Shown here: positions 7,343 through 15,698 of the stretch, one piece after another
Position numbering within the stretch: the stretch's first letter is position 1
Layout: the number at the start of each line of letters is the position of its first letter
NCBI RefSeq assembly: GCF_004336985.1
Contig: NZ_SJUO01000003.1
Coordinates: 124,001 to 188,000, forward strand
DNA length: 64,000 bases
Source of the DNA: Exiguobacterium sp. SL-9
GTDB lineage: Bacteria; Bacillota; Bacilli; Exiguobacteriales; Exiguobacteriaceae
Reading direction: 5' to 3'
Position numbers and translations under genes: made by a program
The notes under the pieces: generated by a model
What the model was told of the DNA's origin: nothing
Database searches by the model: none
What the model saw: only the letters and a program-made list of their open reading frames with translations

Positions 7343-8754
7343 TAGAGTCCGAGCGAAATGTATTTCACTTCTAAAAATTCTTCAATGCCATGGTGACCGC
7401 CTTCGCGGCCGAGGCCGCTCTGCTTCCATCCACCGAACGGGGCTTGCGGTGTTGACGGAAGTCCGTCATTGACACCGACGATACCGTATTCGAGTGATTC
7501 AGCCAAATAGAGAGCCTCGTTGATGTCTTGCGTGAACACATAGGCGGCAAGACCGAACGGGGTCGCATTCGCCCGCTCAATCACTTCCTCGAGCGTATCG
7601 AACGACGCAATCGGGGCGACAGGACCGAACGTCTCCTCGTTCATGCACAGCATATCTTCATTCGCATAGCGGACGACGGCCGGCCGGACGAATAACCCAT
7701 CGAGCTGTTCGCCACCCGTGATTTCCCCACCCCGAATTTGAGCGTCTTCCAGGTGCTTCATCACTTTTTCGACCGCGGCCTCGTCGATGAGCGGACCGAT
7801 ATCCGTCCCTTCATCAAGACCATTCCCGACTTCGAGCGCCGCGACGGCCTCGATGAATTTTTCAGAGAACGCATCGACGATCGATTGCTCGACATAAATT
7901 CGGTTGGCGCAGACGCACGTCTGTCCGCCGTTACGGAATTTCGTGGCAACGGCTTGAGGGACGGCTTTATCGAGGTCTGCCTGCGCCGTGACGATGAGCG
8001 GGGCGTGACCACCCAGCTCGAGCGAGATTTTCTTCATCGTATCGGCTGCGCCGCGCATGAGCGTCTTGCCAACCTCGGTCGAACCTGTGAAGGTCAATTT
8101 GCGGACGCGAGGATCGTGTTGCCACGTATTCACGATGTCAGACGCTTTGCCGGTGACGAGATTGATGACACCGGGTGGAAAGCCGGCTTTCTCGGCCAGT
8201 TTGACGAGTTCGATGGCCGTCAATGGTGTCGCCGAGGCTGGTTTCAGGACGACGGTGCAACCAGCGGCCAGCGCCGGCGCGAGCTTCCGGGTGATCATCG
8301 CCGCCGGGAAATTCCATGGCGTGATGGCGGCGACGACGCCGACCGGTTGTTTAATGGCGAAGATACGTTTTTTGTTCGAAGAGGCCGGGATCGTCTCGCC
8401 GTATACGCGTCTTCCTTCCGCGGCATACCATTCGATGAAGCCGTTCGCATAACGGACTTCACCGATGGCTTCTTGGAGCGGCTTACCTTGCTCCTCGACC
8501 ATCGTCCGAGCGATGGCTTCTGTATGTTCATCAATCAGCCGGTTCCATTCGAGCAGCAGGGCGCCTCGTTCTTCGGCCGTTTTCTGTTGCCAATTTTTCA
8601 AGGCGTCGTGGGCGGCATCGACAGCCTGCTTTGCTTCGGCCGTGTCACTCTTTGTCACCGTGGCCATGATGTTTCCGGTGGCGGGATTTCGCACCTCGAT
8701 CGTGTCCGATGTATCAATCCATTCTCCATTGATGAAATTGTTTTCCACTCGCAT
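7342..8754 (-). CDS. gabD: NAD(P)-dependent succinate-semialdehyde dehydrogenase
   Basis: Oxidises succinate semialdehyde to succinate, the last step of GABA use, or a related aldehyde. It is a full-length aldehyde dehydrogenase (470 aa) with the cofactor-binding stretch ITPWNFPAAM, the catalytic Glu in LELGGHAP, the catalytic Cys in NGGQTCVCANR, and ETFGPVAP and GREGG near the C-terminus. GabD is the best guess because of the N-terminus and GQTC/CANR context, but substrate assignment within this family is uncertain. Monocistronic; it diverges from the PlsY-like gene. Confidence 0.85.
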   Translation of the reverse strand: MRVENNFINGEWIDTSDTIEVRNPATGNIMATVTKSDTAEAKQAVDAAHDALKNWQQKTAEERGALLLEWNRLIDEHTEAIARTMVEEQGKPLQEAIGEVRYANGFIEWYAAEGRRVYGETIPASSNKKRIFAIKQPVGVVAAITPWNFPAAMITRKLAPALAAGCTVVLKPASATPLTAIELVKLAEKAGFPPGVINLVTGKASDIVNTWQHDPRVRKLTFTGSTEVGKTLMRGAADTMKKISLELGGHAPLIVTAQADLDKAVPQAVATKFRNGGQTCVCANRIYVEQSIVDAFSEKFIEAVAALEVGNGLDEGTDIGPLIDEAAVEKVMKHLEDAQIRGGEITGGEQLDGLFVRPAVVRYANEDMLCMNEETFGPVAPIASFDTLEEVIERANATPFGLAAYVFTQDINEALYLAESLEYGIVGVNDGLPSTPQAPFGGWKQSGLGREGGHHGIEEFLEVKYISLGL

Positions 8755-8840
8755 CTTGATTTCCCCTTTCGTCTAGGTCACATTTTAAAAGTACCCGATT
8801 TCAAAAAACATACACAATTTTACAAAGGGGAGGTGTCGTC

Positions 8841-9356
8841 ATGTGGGTCATCATCTTGGGGTATGTCGTCGGTAGTATCCTTGGCGGGCGCTTATACGGC
8901 AGGTGCAGTGGTCAACATTTAGCAACGAGTGGGTCGGGAAACACGGGTGCCCGCAATGCGTTGCGGATCGGCGGGAAGCAAGCCTTCTTGTTCGTTTACG
9001 GATTCGACGTCCTGAAGACGGTTCTCGTGTTGTCGATCAGTGGTCCAAACTTTTTTGAGACCGGGCTCGCCTTGACGCTTGGCCACATTTATCCGATGTG
9101 GCATATTCGTTCCGGGGGGAAGGGGTACGCCGTATTTTCTGGAATAATATTAGCGTACAGCCCGTTATGGTTTATCGTGGGACTTCTGCTGTTGCTGCTT
9201 CTCATCAAATTGACTGGTAACTCGCGCGAGACGGGGCTCTTCATGCTCGCACTCCTGCCGCTCGCGGCCTGGGGGGACGCGACAGATGTCAGTGTGGCTA
9301 GTTTGACTGTGATTTTGATCGTGTACCATCATATAAGGGGGAAACAACGTGCTTGA
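8841..9356 (+). CDS. PlsY-like glycerol-3-phosphate acyltransferase family membrane protein
   Basis: PlsY acylates glycerol 3-phosphate using acyl-phosphate at the membrane. The motifs GSGNTGARNALR (about residues 31-42) and GHIYPMWHIRSGGKGYA match PlsY motifs 1 and 2, with several hydrophobic helices around them. At 171 aa it is shorter than typical PlsY (about 190-200). It may be a divergent paralogue rather than the housekeeping enzyme. AAAGGGGAGG precedes the ATG. Its stop overlaps the start of the acetyltransferase by 8 bases, so the two are co-translated. Confidence 0.75.
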   Translation: MWVIILGYVVGSILGGRLYGRCSGQHLATSGSGNTGARNALRIGGKQAFLFVYGFDVLKTVLVLSISGPNFFETGLALTLGHIYPMWHIRSGGKGYAVFSGIILAYSPLWFIVGLLLLLLLIKLTGNSRETGLFMLALLPLAAWGDATDVSVASLTVILIVYHHIRGKQRA

Positions 9357-9897
9357 ATTTCGAAGAGCGACGCCGGGGGATGCGGAAGCGATTCATCGAT
9401 TGAACTATGAGACGTTTGTCGAAGAAATCCCGCAACATCATCCGAACGTGGAGCGACGACTTGTCGATCGCTTCCATGATACGAATACATATTGGATTGG
9501 GTTGGCGGACGGGCAACTCGTCGCCATGTGTGCGATCCGTGACGAGCACCCGTTCTCACTTGAACAAAAAGGCGTGGCGCTGCCGCCGGGAGAGTGGATT
9601 GAAGTGCGGCTACTGGCCGTGACGCCCGCCTATCGGAATACGCGAACGTTTGCCGGACTCATGCGAGCGATGCTCATGGAGGCGACAGACCGAGGCGTGG
9701 AAGGGATTGTCATCAGCGGCACCGTACGCGAACAGAAGCTGTATCGGCGCTTCGGATTTGTCCCGTTCGCAAAACCAATCGGGACGATGGAGGCGTTATA
9801 TGTACCGATGAAGCTGACCCGCTCTGGATTCATGCAATCCGAGACAGCGCGAACGTTGCGTCCGAAACTACTCCTCGCCGGGCCGGTCGAACTGTAG
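9349..9897 (+). CDS. GNAT acetyltransferase domain, upstream half of a split GNAT-aminotransferase fusion
   Basis: A GNAT N-acetyltransferase fold occupies residues 1 to about 150 (EFRRATPGDAEAIH, then WIEVRLLAVTPAYRN, then LYRRFGF). The GTG at 9349 has AAGGGGGAAACAAC upstream. The last residues, KLLLAGPVEL, do not belong to a GNAT domain. They are the usual first strand of class V aminotransferases, and the same frame continues after the TAG at 9895-9897 as SHVRSAL...PVSHRS. I infer that this gene and the next were one fused reading frame now split by an amber codon. Acetyl acceptor unknown. Confidence 0.75.
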   Translation: MLEFRRATPGDAEAIHRLNYETFVEEIPQHHPNVERRLVDRFHDTNTYWIGLADGQLVAMCAIRDEHPFSLEQKGVALPPGEWIEVRLLAVTPAYRNTRTFAGLMRAMLMEATDRGVEGIVISGTVREQKLYRRFGFVPFAKPIGTMEALYVPMKLTRSGFMQSETARTLRPKLLLAGPVEL

Positions 9898-9903
9898 AGT
9901 CAC

Positions 9904-10941
9904 GTGCGCTCCGCACTTGCTGTCCAGCCGGTATCGCATCGGTCGGTCGCTGCCAGTCGTCTGCTCCATTCGGTCCAGTCGAGGCTGAGTGAACTCGTTA
10001 AGTTGCCCCATGTCTACACATTGCTCGGGAGCGGAACGATTGCGAACGATGCCGTAGCCGCACAATTGACTGGACGCGGCGTAATCATCGACACCGGGGA
10101 GTTTGGAAGACGGCTGATTGACCATGCGACCCGGGCTGGACTTGAATTTGATGTCATCCCACTTTCGTCCGGGCGTCGTCTCGACTTAAAGCGAATCGGA
10201 CAGCATGCACCCGATTGGATGTGGACGGTCCATTGCGAGACGTCGACAGGCAAGCTAGTCGATTTGGACCACTTGCGTCAGTATGCACGAACGTATCGCA
10301 CGAAGATTGCGATTGATGCGATCAGTGCGGTCGGGACGAAAGTGACCGACTATTCGTTTGCGCATCTGGTGACGTTCGTCTCGGGCAAAGCGCTCCGCAA
10401 TGCCCCTGGATTGGCGTTTGTCGCCATGCGCGAACGAGCTGTCCCGAACCCGTTAATTCCGCGTTATTTGGACTTGGCGGGCTATGACCCGATCGCCTTC
10501 ACCCAATCGGTCCCGCTCATTCAAGCGATGGACGTCGCGTTGAGCGAACTGACAGAGGCGGAGATTGCGACGCATCAATCAAAACTCGATGTGTTCGTAC
10601 GTGAATTGTTGCGCCGAGGTGTACCTGTTGAACTCGGGGATGACCAAGCGCCAGGTATTTTTTCACTCACGTTACCCGAAAACCTTTCCTCGATTGAGTT
10701 AGGGCATCAATTGGCGTTCCATGGCTATCAAGTCCAGTATGAGAGCACCTATTTGCGGCATGCGAATTGTCTCCAAGTCTCAACGATGGGATGGACGACT
10801 GAACGGGATTTGCATCAAGTCGCCGCCTATATCGGGACGTGGCTCCAGAAAAAAACCGCCACTCGAGAGAGTGACGGAATCAGACACGGAAATCTTGGCG
10901 GGCCAAATGACGAATCTTTCGACCGAGGCGTCTTGAATTGA
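9904..10941 (+). CDS. Class V aminotransferase, downstream half of a split GNAT-aminotransferase fusion
   Basis: A PLP-dependent fold type I enzyme related to alanine-glyoxylate and 2-aminoethylphosphonate aminotransferases. Visible motifs are LLGSGTIANDAVAAQ (cofactor phosphate site), AIDAISAVGT (Asp over the PLP ring) and VSGKALRNAPGLAF with the PLP Lys. The GTG at 9904 has no Shine-Dalgarno and lies in the same frame as the GNAT gene, two codons after its TAG. The first strand of the enzyme is encoded before that TAG. Expression would need readthrough, reinitiation, or an intact codon in other strains. The last 30 codons run through the convergent gene's terminator into its 3' end. Confidence 0.7.
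   Translation: MRSALAVQPVSHRSVAASRLLHSVQSRLSELVKLPHVYTLLGSGTIANDAVAAQLTGRGVIIDTGEFGRRLIDHATRAGLEFDVIPLSSGRRLDLKRIGQHAPDWMWTVHCETSTGKLVDLDHLRQYARTYRTKIAIDAISAVGTKVTDYSFAHLVTFVSGKALRNAPGLAFVAMRERAVPNPLIPRYLDLAGYDPIAFTQSVPLIQAMDVALSELTEAEIATHQSKLDVFVRELLRRGVPVELGDDQAPGIFSLTLPENLSSIELGHQLAFHGYQVQYESTYLRHANCLQVSTMGWTTERDLHQVAAYIGTWLQKKTATRESDGIRHGNLGGPNDESFDRGVLN
10849..10876 (-). terminator. Intrinsic terminator of the ABC1 kinase gene
   Basis: On minus, stem CCGTCACTC/GAGTGGCGG with a 3-nt loop and a T7 tail, four bases after the stop at 10880. It is embedded in the last codons of the opposite-strand aminotransferase frame. Confidence 0.8.
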
Positions 10942-12517
10942 AATAGGCGACAACGGCGACGATGCAACCTGACCAAAACAGCCATTCGTCAGGTCGGATA
11001 TAACCGAACAGGCCGACGAGGAGACCGAGGATGATGATACCTGAGTTGAACGTCTGGCGGTGGAGCAGTTCCTTTGACTCGAGGTCGCGTTGGAACATCG
11101 CCTGCTCGGATAGGCGCTTCCGGGTCGGCTCTTTTAAGTAGTTATCGAGCAGCGGCGGTACGTTTAGTAATTTCTTCCCGTAGTTGAGTGCCGTCATGAC
11201 GTAACGGTTCTGAATCGTCGTTCCGTCTGATTCGAGCCATTGAATCACAATCGGTTTACCGAGCGTGAATAAATCGATTTTCGGGTCGAGGATTTGTAAA
11301 ATCCCAAGCAACGTCGAGGCGGCCCGACCGAAGAAGGCGAACTCGGCCGGCAACTGGATCGGCTCGTTTTTGACGAGTAATTGAATATCTTGTAATACTT
11401 TCTCGATCAGCTTCGTATCGACCGTATCGATATCGGTCTCCAAATAGAACGTGACCGCCTTTTCGAGTGCTTGCCGAATGTTGTGCTTGTTCGCTGTCGG
11501 CAACAGGAAACGCAAGTCCTCAAGTCCATCGACGACTCCGTCATAATCGAGCGAGATGAACGCCTGCAAGATTTTACGGATGGTCGCCATGTCCTGAGCG
11601 GTCGATGATCCGACCATCCCGAAGTCGAGCAGGATGATGGTTCCGTCGGCCCGGATTTGTACGTTTCCGGGGTGCGGATCAGCATGGAATTGTCCGCCGA
11701 ACAACAGTTGCTCGGCTGCCATCGTGAACAATCGTTCGGCAAGTGCGGAGCGGTCGATATTATTTTCTTTTAAGAAAGCGAGGTCGGTGATGCGACGGGC
11801 TTCGACCCAATCCATCGTCAACACTCGGTTCGTGCACAGATGGTCATAATAATCCGGGATGTATACGTCGGGGTTGTCGGCATATTTCGCTTTGAAATAA
11901 TGGGCGTTCTTCAATTCAGTCTGGAAATTTAATTCATCCCCGATGACAAAAATCATTTGGCGATATAAGCTATCTAAGTCGGTCGATTTTGCTAGCGAGG
12001 TTCGCTTGAGCATCGTCGTGACGACTCGCATCGCTTTGAAGTCGGTCCGAATGATTTTTTCGATATCCGGACGTTGGATTTTCAAGGCGACACGCTTCCC
12101 GTTCTCAAGGAGTGTGGCGCCGTAGACTTCACCGATCGAAGCAGAGGCGACGGCGTCGATGCCGACGTCTTTCACGACTTGGGTGTACGGGACGCCCCAT
12201 TCTGCTTCCAGGATAGCGCGAGACTTGTCCCAACCCGATGTCGGGACACGGTCGACGAGCTCGGATAACTCATTCAATACGGACGGAGGTAACAAATCGG
12301 CCCGGATTGATAAAAACTGCCCGAGCTTGATCAACAGCCCTTCGAGTCGGAGCGCGTTCCGCTTATACTCGCGGGCAAGGTTCAACATGAGCGCCTCATA
12401 CTCTTCGGTCGACGCGAGACCTTGTTGCTGTTTGCGGGAGAATGCATAAATTTTAATGATGAATCGGGCGAACATCGTGACGATAATCCATATGCGGAAC
12501 AAGGCGATTCGTTTCAT
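10880..12517 (-). CDS. ABC1/UbiB-family atypical kinase (AarF-like)
   Basis: A UbiB-type protein-kinase-like ATPase linked in other bacteria to isoprenoid quinone biosynthesis or lipid homeostasis at the membrane. Diagnostic motifs are all present: KLGQFLSIRADLLP (KxGQ), the Ala-rich loop ASASIGEVYGA, the Lys in VALKIQRP, DPHPGNVQI and LLDFGMVG. Two hydrophobic helices close the C-terminus (residues about 500-540). The ATG at 12517 starts the conserved MKRI region; the open frame extends further upstream but into the divergent TRIC gene. 545 aa is normal for the family. Confidence 0.88.
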   Translation of the reverse strand: MKRIALFRIWIIVTMFARFIIKIYAFSRKQQQGLASTEEYEALMLNLAREYKRNALRLEGLLIKLGQFLSIRADLLPPSVLNELSELVDRVPTSGWDKSRAILEAEWGVPYTQVVKDVGIDAVASASIGEVYGATLLENGKRVALKIQRPDIEKIIRTDFKAMRVVTTMLKRTSLAKSTDLDSLYRQMIFVIGDELNFQTELKNAHYFKAKYADNPDVYIPDYYDHLCTNRVLTMDWVEARRITDLAFLKENNIDRSALAERLFTMAAEQLLFGGQFHADPHPGNVQIRADGTIILLDFGMVGSSTAQDMATIRKILQAFISLDYDGVVDGLEDLRFLLPTANKHNIRQALEKAVTFYLETDIDTVDTKLIEKVLQDIQLLVKNEPIQLPAEFAFFGRAASTLLGILQILDPKIDLFTLGKPIVIQWLESDGTTIQNRYVMTALNYGKKLLNVPPLLDNYLKEPTRKRLSEQAMFQRDLESKELLHRQTFNSGIIILGLLVGLFGYIRPDEWLFWSGCIVAVVAYFNSRRLGRKIRHLARQDFRV

Positions 12518-12617
12518 AAAAGTACCGACATCCTTTACAAGCAGTCGCTCGACTGATCTGATTTTTTGTATCTTAACTTTACCACAGAATGCTTTCAAGA
12601 AAGGGCAAGGGATGTTT

Positions 12618-13217
12618 ATGGAGTGGGAATTACTCAACGTCGTCGGAACAATCGCGTTCGCGGCGAGCGGTGCCATCATCGCGATGGACGAGAAATATGA
12701 TATTTTTGGGGTGTGGCTACTCGCTTTCACGACAGCTTTCGGTGGCGGGGCGATTCGAAACGTCTTGCTCGGGAACCCCGTCAGTTTGATTTGGCAACAA
12801 AACGATCTCTTCATCCTTTGTTTTCTTGTCGCGTTGCTCATCTTCCTGCTGCCGAGCGTCGTCTTGCCCCATTGGGAACGCTGGGGCGTCATCGTCGATG
12901 CGATTGGGCTCGTCGCTTTCGCGTTTCAAGGCGCACAAGTCGCCATCAAGCTGGATTTACCGCTATCGGCGGCGATTGCGGCTGCCGTCTTGACGGGTGT
13001 CGGCGGTGGGGTCGTCCGTGATTTGTTGGCCGGCCGCAAGCCGCTCGTCCTCCAGTCTGAAGTGTACGCGATGTGGGCGATTATCATCGCGGTCGTCACG
13101 TATTATTTCCGGCTTGAAGGAGGACTGCCTGTCTACGCCTTACTCGTTGTCGTCGCGGCGCTTCGAGTGATATCCTACTATCGGAAGTGGAATTTACCTG
13201 CACGCAAAGTGCGATAA
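12618..13217 (+). CDS. TRIC-type cation channel family membrane protein (UPF0126)
   Basis: About six to seven transmembrane helices in two homologous halves, each with the glycine-rich motif of bacterial TRIC proteins: FGGGAIRNVLLG near residue 40 and GVGGGVVRDLLAG near residue 125. Bacterial TRICs form trimeric monovalent-cation channels. ATG 12618 has CAAGGG six bases upstream; ATG 12612 is an alternative. It is divergent from the ABC1 kinase and 14 bases ahead of DUF423, probably one operon. Confidence 0.88.
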   Translation: MEWELLNVVGTIAFAASGAIIAMDEKYDIFGVWLLAFTTAFGGGAIRNVLLGNPVSLIWQQNDLFILCFLVALLIFLLPSVVLPHWERWGVIVDAIGLVAFAFQGAQVAIKLDLPLSAAIAAAVLTGVGGGVVRDLLAGRKPLVLQSEVYAMWAIIIAVVTYYFRLEGGLPVYALLVVVAALRVISYYRKWNLPARKVR

Positions 13218-13231
13218 GGGGGAAACTAGTT

Positions 13232-13597
13232 ATGAAACTTTTACTCATCATCGGCGCTGCCTTAATGGCGCTCGGCGTCGCGCTAGGTGCTTTCGGGGCC
13301 CACGCCTTGAAAGAGCGTCTGGCACCGAACATGCTCGCCAACTGGCAGACCGGCGTGCTCTATCATATGATTCACGCCATCGGCATCATCGCCTTAGCGA
13401 GCATCTTGACGAAAGTGAGTATCAGTCAGTTCAACACGGCAGGCTGGCTCATGTTTGCTGGCATTCTCTTTTTCTCAGGCAGCCTATACGTGATGGCATT
13501 GACTGGAATCACGAAGCTTGGGGCGGTCACGCCGATTGGTGGCGTCTTGTTTATCGCGGCATGGGTGTTTGTCATCATTGGCGCTCTCAAAATGTAA
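13232..13597 (+). CDS. DUF423 membrane protein (YwdK-like)
   Basis: A 121-aa protein with four hydrophobic helices and the family's start, GAFGAHALKERL. Function unknown. ATG 13232 follows AAGGGGGAAA. Likely co-transcribed with the TRIC-type gene. Confidence 0.88.
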   Translation: MKLLLIIGAALMALGVALGAFGAHALKERLAPNMLANWQTGVLYHMIHAIGIIALASILTKVSISQFNTAGWLMFAGILFFSGSLYVMALTGITKLGAVTPIGGVLFIAAWVFVIIGALKM

Positions 13598-13640
13598 TCA
13601 AACGTTAACGTGTGGTTAACAGTCATCGTATAACATGTGA

Positions 13641-13730
13641 AGTGTGAGACCCCTCGTCTTCACACGACAACGAACAATTGGCCCGGTTGGCCTCTTCGCT
13701 TTGAGCGAGAGACCAACCAGGCCCTTTTTT
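13641..13730 (+). ncRNA. Candidate small RNA with two hairpins
   Basis: A possible promoter TTAACG (13605-13610), 18-bp spacer, TATAAC (13629-13634) precedes a stem-loop GTGTGAGAC/GTCTTCACAC (13642-13665) with a CCCTC loop. A long terminator hairpin with a T6 tail (13680-13730) follows. About 90 nt and no ORF. It could instead be only the 3' UTR and terminator of the DUF423 operon. Confidence 0.4.
13680..13730 (+). terminator. Strong extended-hairpin terminator
   Basis: GGCC-GGTTGG pairs with CCAACC-GGCC around an inner stem (tcgct/agcga), followed by T6. Confidence 0.85.
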
Positions 13731-13816
13731 ACGTTTTTTGGGAATGGTTATATTTAGAAAAAGGACTGGATGATGTTATTTAGATATAAGGTAAACGATT
13801 TCCTATTTTCAACTAT

Positions 13817-13833
13817 TGTTACAAACGTGTTTC
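13817..13833 (+). promoter_or_regulatory. WalR-like direct-repeat box
   Basis: TGTTAC-AAACG-TGTTTC matches the WalR consensus TGTWAH-N5-TGTWAH at 11 of 12 positions. A TATAAT (around 13863) lies about 30 bases downstream. It lies upstream of a cell-wall hydrolase, the usual kind of WalR target. Confidence 0.4.
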
Positions 13834-14068
13834 GAGAAAAGAAAAGTGAAAACATGTTGAAATATAATGGAATGAGGAGCTACATAAGGTTTTTGCTTCA
13901 ATAGCCGTAACAAAAGTGAAATATAACTTTAACAGGAAAACATTCGACACTTCGATATAATTAGTCGTGTTGAAACTAAAAAATTAATCGTTTTTGTTAC
14001 ATAGCAAAACGACTGACCTTAAATCGAACGTGAACGCCAATCCCCTTACATTAGAAAGGATGTCCCCA

Positions 14069-15601
14069 TTGATCAATTGGAAACGTACCGTCTCGACACT
14101 TACGCTTAGCGCGCTTCTGCTTGGAACGCACTCGGTGGCTGATGCCTCGACGTCAATCAAGGAGAAACAAGAACAGCAGAAAAAAGTGCAAGAGCAACGA
14201 AATAACGTCAAACAGAACCAATCGAACACGTCTTCAAAAATTAAGCAAAACAAAGACGAAATCTCGAAAGTCCAAACGGAAGTCAACAAGATGGACGCCC
14301 AACTTCAAGACATCATCAACGATGTTGCGGCAAAACGCCAAGAAATCAAGCGGACCGAGTTGAAGATTGAAGACCTTGAAGCCGACATTAAAGGCTATGA
14401 GAAAAAGATGAAAGCCCAAGAAGCGATGATGAAAGAGCGCATGGCCACGATGCAAACGAACGGCGGCGGCTCAATCAACTGGGCGGAGTTTATCTTCGGT
14501 TCGAAAAACTTCTCGGATTTGATCACGCGTATGATCACGGCCGGAACGATTCAACGGAGTGACCAAGAGTTGTTTGAAGACTACGAAGCGACCCGTCAAT
14601 CGTTACAAGAAGCGCAAGCGTCATTGAAAGAAGAGCGCGCTTCGCTCTTAAAACAACAAAAAGCGCTTGAAGTGCGCCAAGCTCAGCTCGAGAAGAAGAT
14701 GAAAGAGCGCGAAGCCCGCATCAAAGAGCTCGAGAAGAAGAATATTAAGTTCGAATCGCAAATCTTCGACCTTCAAGAAATCGAAGCGACGTTAATCGCC
14801 CAAGAAGAAGCGATTGCGGCTGAGATTGAAGCACAACGTCGTGAAGAAGAAGAAGCACGTCGTCGCGCTGAAGAAGCGGCTCGTCAAGAAGCAGCGCGTA
14901 AGGCTGAAGAAGCTCGTCAAGCGGAAGCGGCTCAAGCAGCGGCAGCGGCACGTCAAGCAGAAGAAGCAAGAGCGGCAGCGGCAAAAGCTGAGGCAGAACG
15001 AGCAGCAGCTCAAAAACAGCAGAACAATAATAATAGTACCCAGTCATCTGCATCTTCAAACCAGACGACACAAAATAGTACACCGGCTCCAAAACCGGTA
15101 GCACCGAAACCTGCACCAAAACCAACACCTGCACCAAAACCGAAACCAACACCAACTGCACCGACGACATCGGCACCAGCACCATCGGGCGCGATGTTCA
15201 TTCAACCGGCGGCAGGACGTTATACGCAAGGTTTCGGACCGGCAAGCGGTCAATTCGGCTACACGTTCCATAACGGTGTCGATATCGCCGGACCTGTCGG
15301 GACGCCAATCCGTGCCGCGGCAACCGGAACAGTCATCCGTGCCGGCTGGGGTGGTGCTTACGGGAATCACGTCATGATTGCCCACGTCATCAACGGACAA
15401 GTATGGACAACGGTCTATGCTCACTTGAACTCGGTCTCAGTTAGCGCCGGACAACGTGTGACACAAGGATCGAACATCGGTGGACTCGGGAACACGGGTA
15501 ACTCTTCAGGCCCGCACCTTCACTTCGAGATCCACAAAGGCAGCTACTCGTACTCGTCATCGAGCGCGGGCAGCACAGTCAACCCACGTCAATTCTTCTG
15601 A
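14069..15601 (+). CDS. Secreted coiled-coil murein hydrolase, M23 peptidase
   Basis: A probable D,L-endopeptidase that cuts peptidoglycan cross-bridges. Order: signal peptide (residues 1 to about 27, ending VADA-S), long charged coiled coil (about 28-300), Gln/Asn/Ser-rich then Pro-Lys repeat linker (about 325-375), M23/LytM domain with HNGVD and HLHFE zinc-ligand motifs. The domain plan resembles CwlO, PcsB and EnvC. In those families the coiled coil answers to FtsEX; FtsEX control here is inference. The TTG at 14069 has GAAAGGA at 8 bases; longer starts lack an SD. A WalR-like box lies 240 bp upstream. Confidence 0.9.
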   Translation: MINWKRTVSTLTLSALLLGTHSVADASTSIKEKQEQQKKVQEQRNNVKQNQSNTSSKIKQNKDEISKVQTEVNKMDAQLQDIINDVAAKRQEIKRTELKIEDLEADIKGYEKKMKAQEAMMKERMATMQTNGGGSINWAEFIFGSKNFSDLITRMITAGTIQRSDQELFEDYEATRQSLQEAQASLKEERASLLKQQKALEVRQAQLEKKMKEREARIKELEKKNIKFESQIFDLQEIEATLIAQEEAIAAEIEAQRREEEEARRRAEEAARQEAARKAEEARQAEAAQAAAAARQAEEARAAAAKAEAERAAAQKQQNNNNSTQSSASSNQTTQNSTPAPKPVAPKPAPKPTPAPKPKPTPTAPTTSAPAPSGAMFIQPAAGRYTQGFGPASGQFGYTFHNGVDIAGPVGTPIRAAATGTVIRAGWGGAYGNHVMIAHVINGQVWTTVYAHLNSVSVSAGQRVTQGSNIGGLGNTGNSSGPHLHFEIHKGSYSYSSSSAGSTVNPRQFF

Positions 15602-15607
15602 TGTTCA

Positions 15608-15643
15608 ACGAGCACCCGTCCATCGTGATAGGTGCTCGTTTTT
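15608..15643 (+). terminator. Intrinsic terminator
   Basis: Stem acgagcacc/ggtgctcgt with T tail, after the M23 hydrolase. Confidence 0.85.
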
Positions 15644-15658
15644 ATATGCCCATAAATC

Positions 15659-15698
15659 AAAAAATGAGCGCCTACCTTGAACCGGTAGGCGCTCATTT
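15659..15698 (-). terminator. Intrinsic terminator of the amino acid permease
   Basis: Stem tgagcgcctacc/ggtaggcgctca with T run on minus, ending at the stop of the permease gene. Confidence 0.85.

Larger units (their letters stand above)
13598..14068. other. 471-bp intergenic region
   Basis: The first half holds a candidate small transcript with its own promoter and terminator (13605-13730). The second half is AT-rich and is the promoter region of the murein hydrolase, with a WalR-like box at 13817. No ORF with a convincing SD was found. Confidence 0.6.

Noticed and set aside
7738-8922. 394-codon plus-strand open frame opposite gabD
   Set aside because: It lies antisense to a fully motif-supported dehydrogenase, has no SD and shows the composition expected from a GC-rich third-codon shadow.
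9895-9897. TAG as a pyrrolysine codon
   Set aside because: No pyrrolysine system is expected in this lineage, and nothing in the window supports one; point mutation or ordinary readthrough is simpler.
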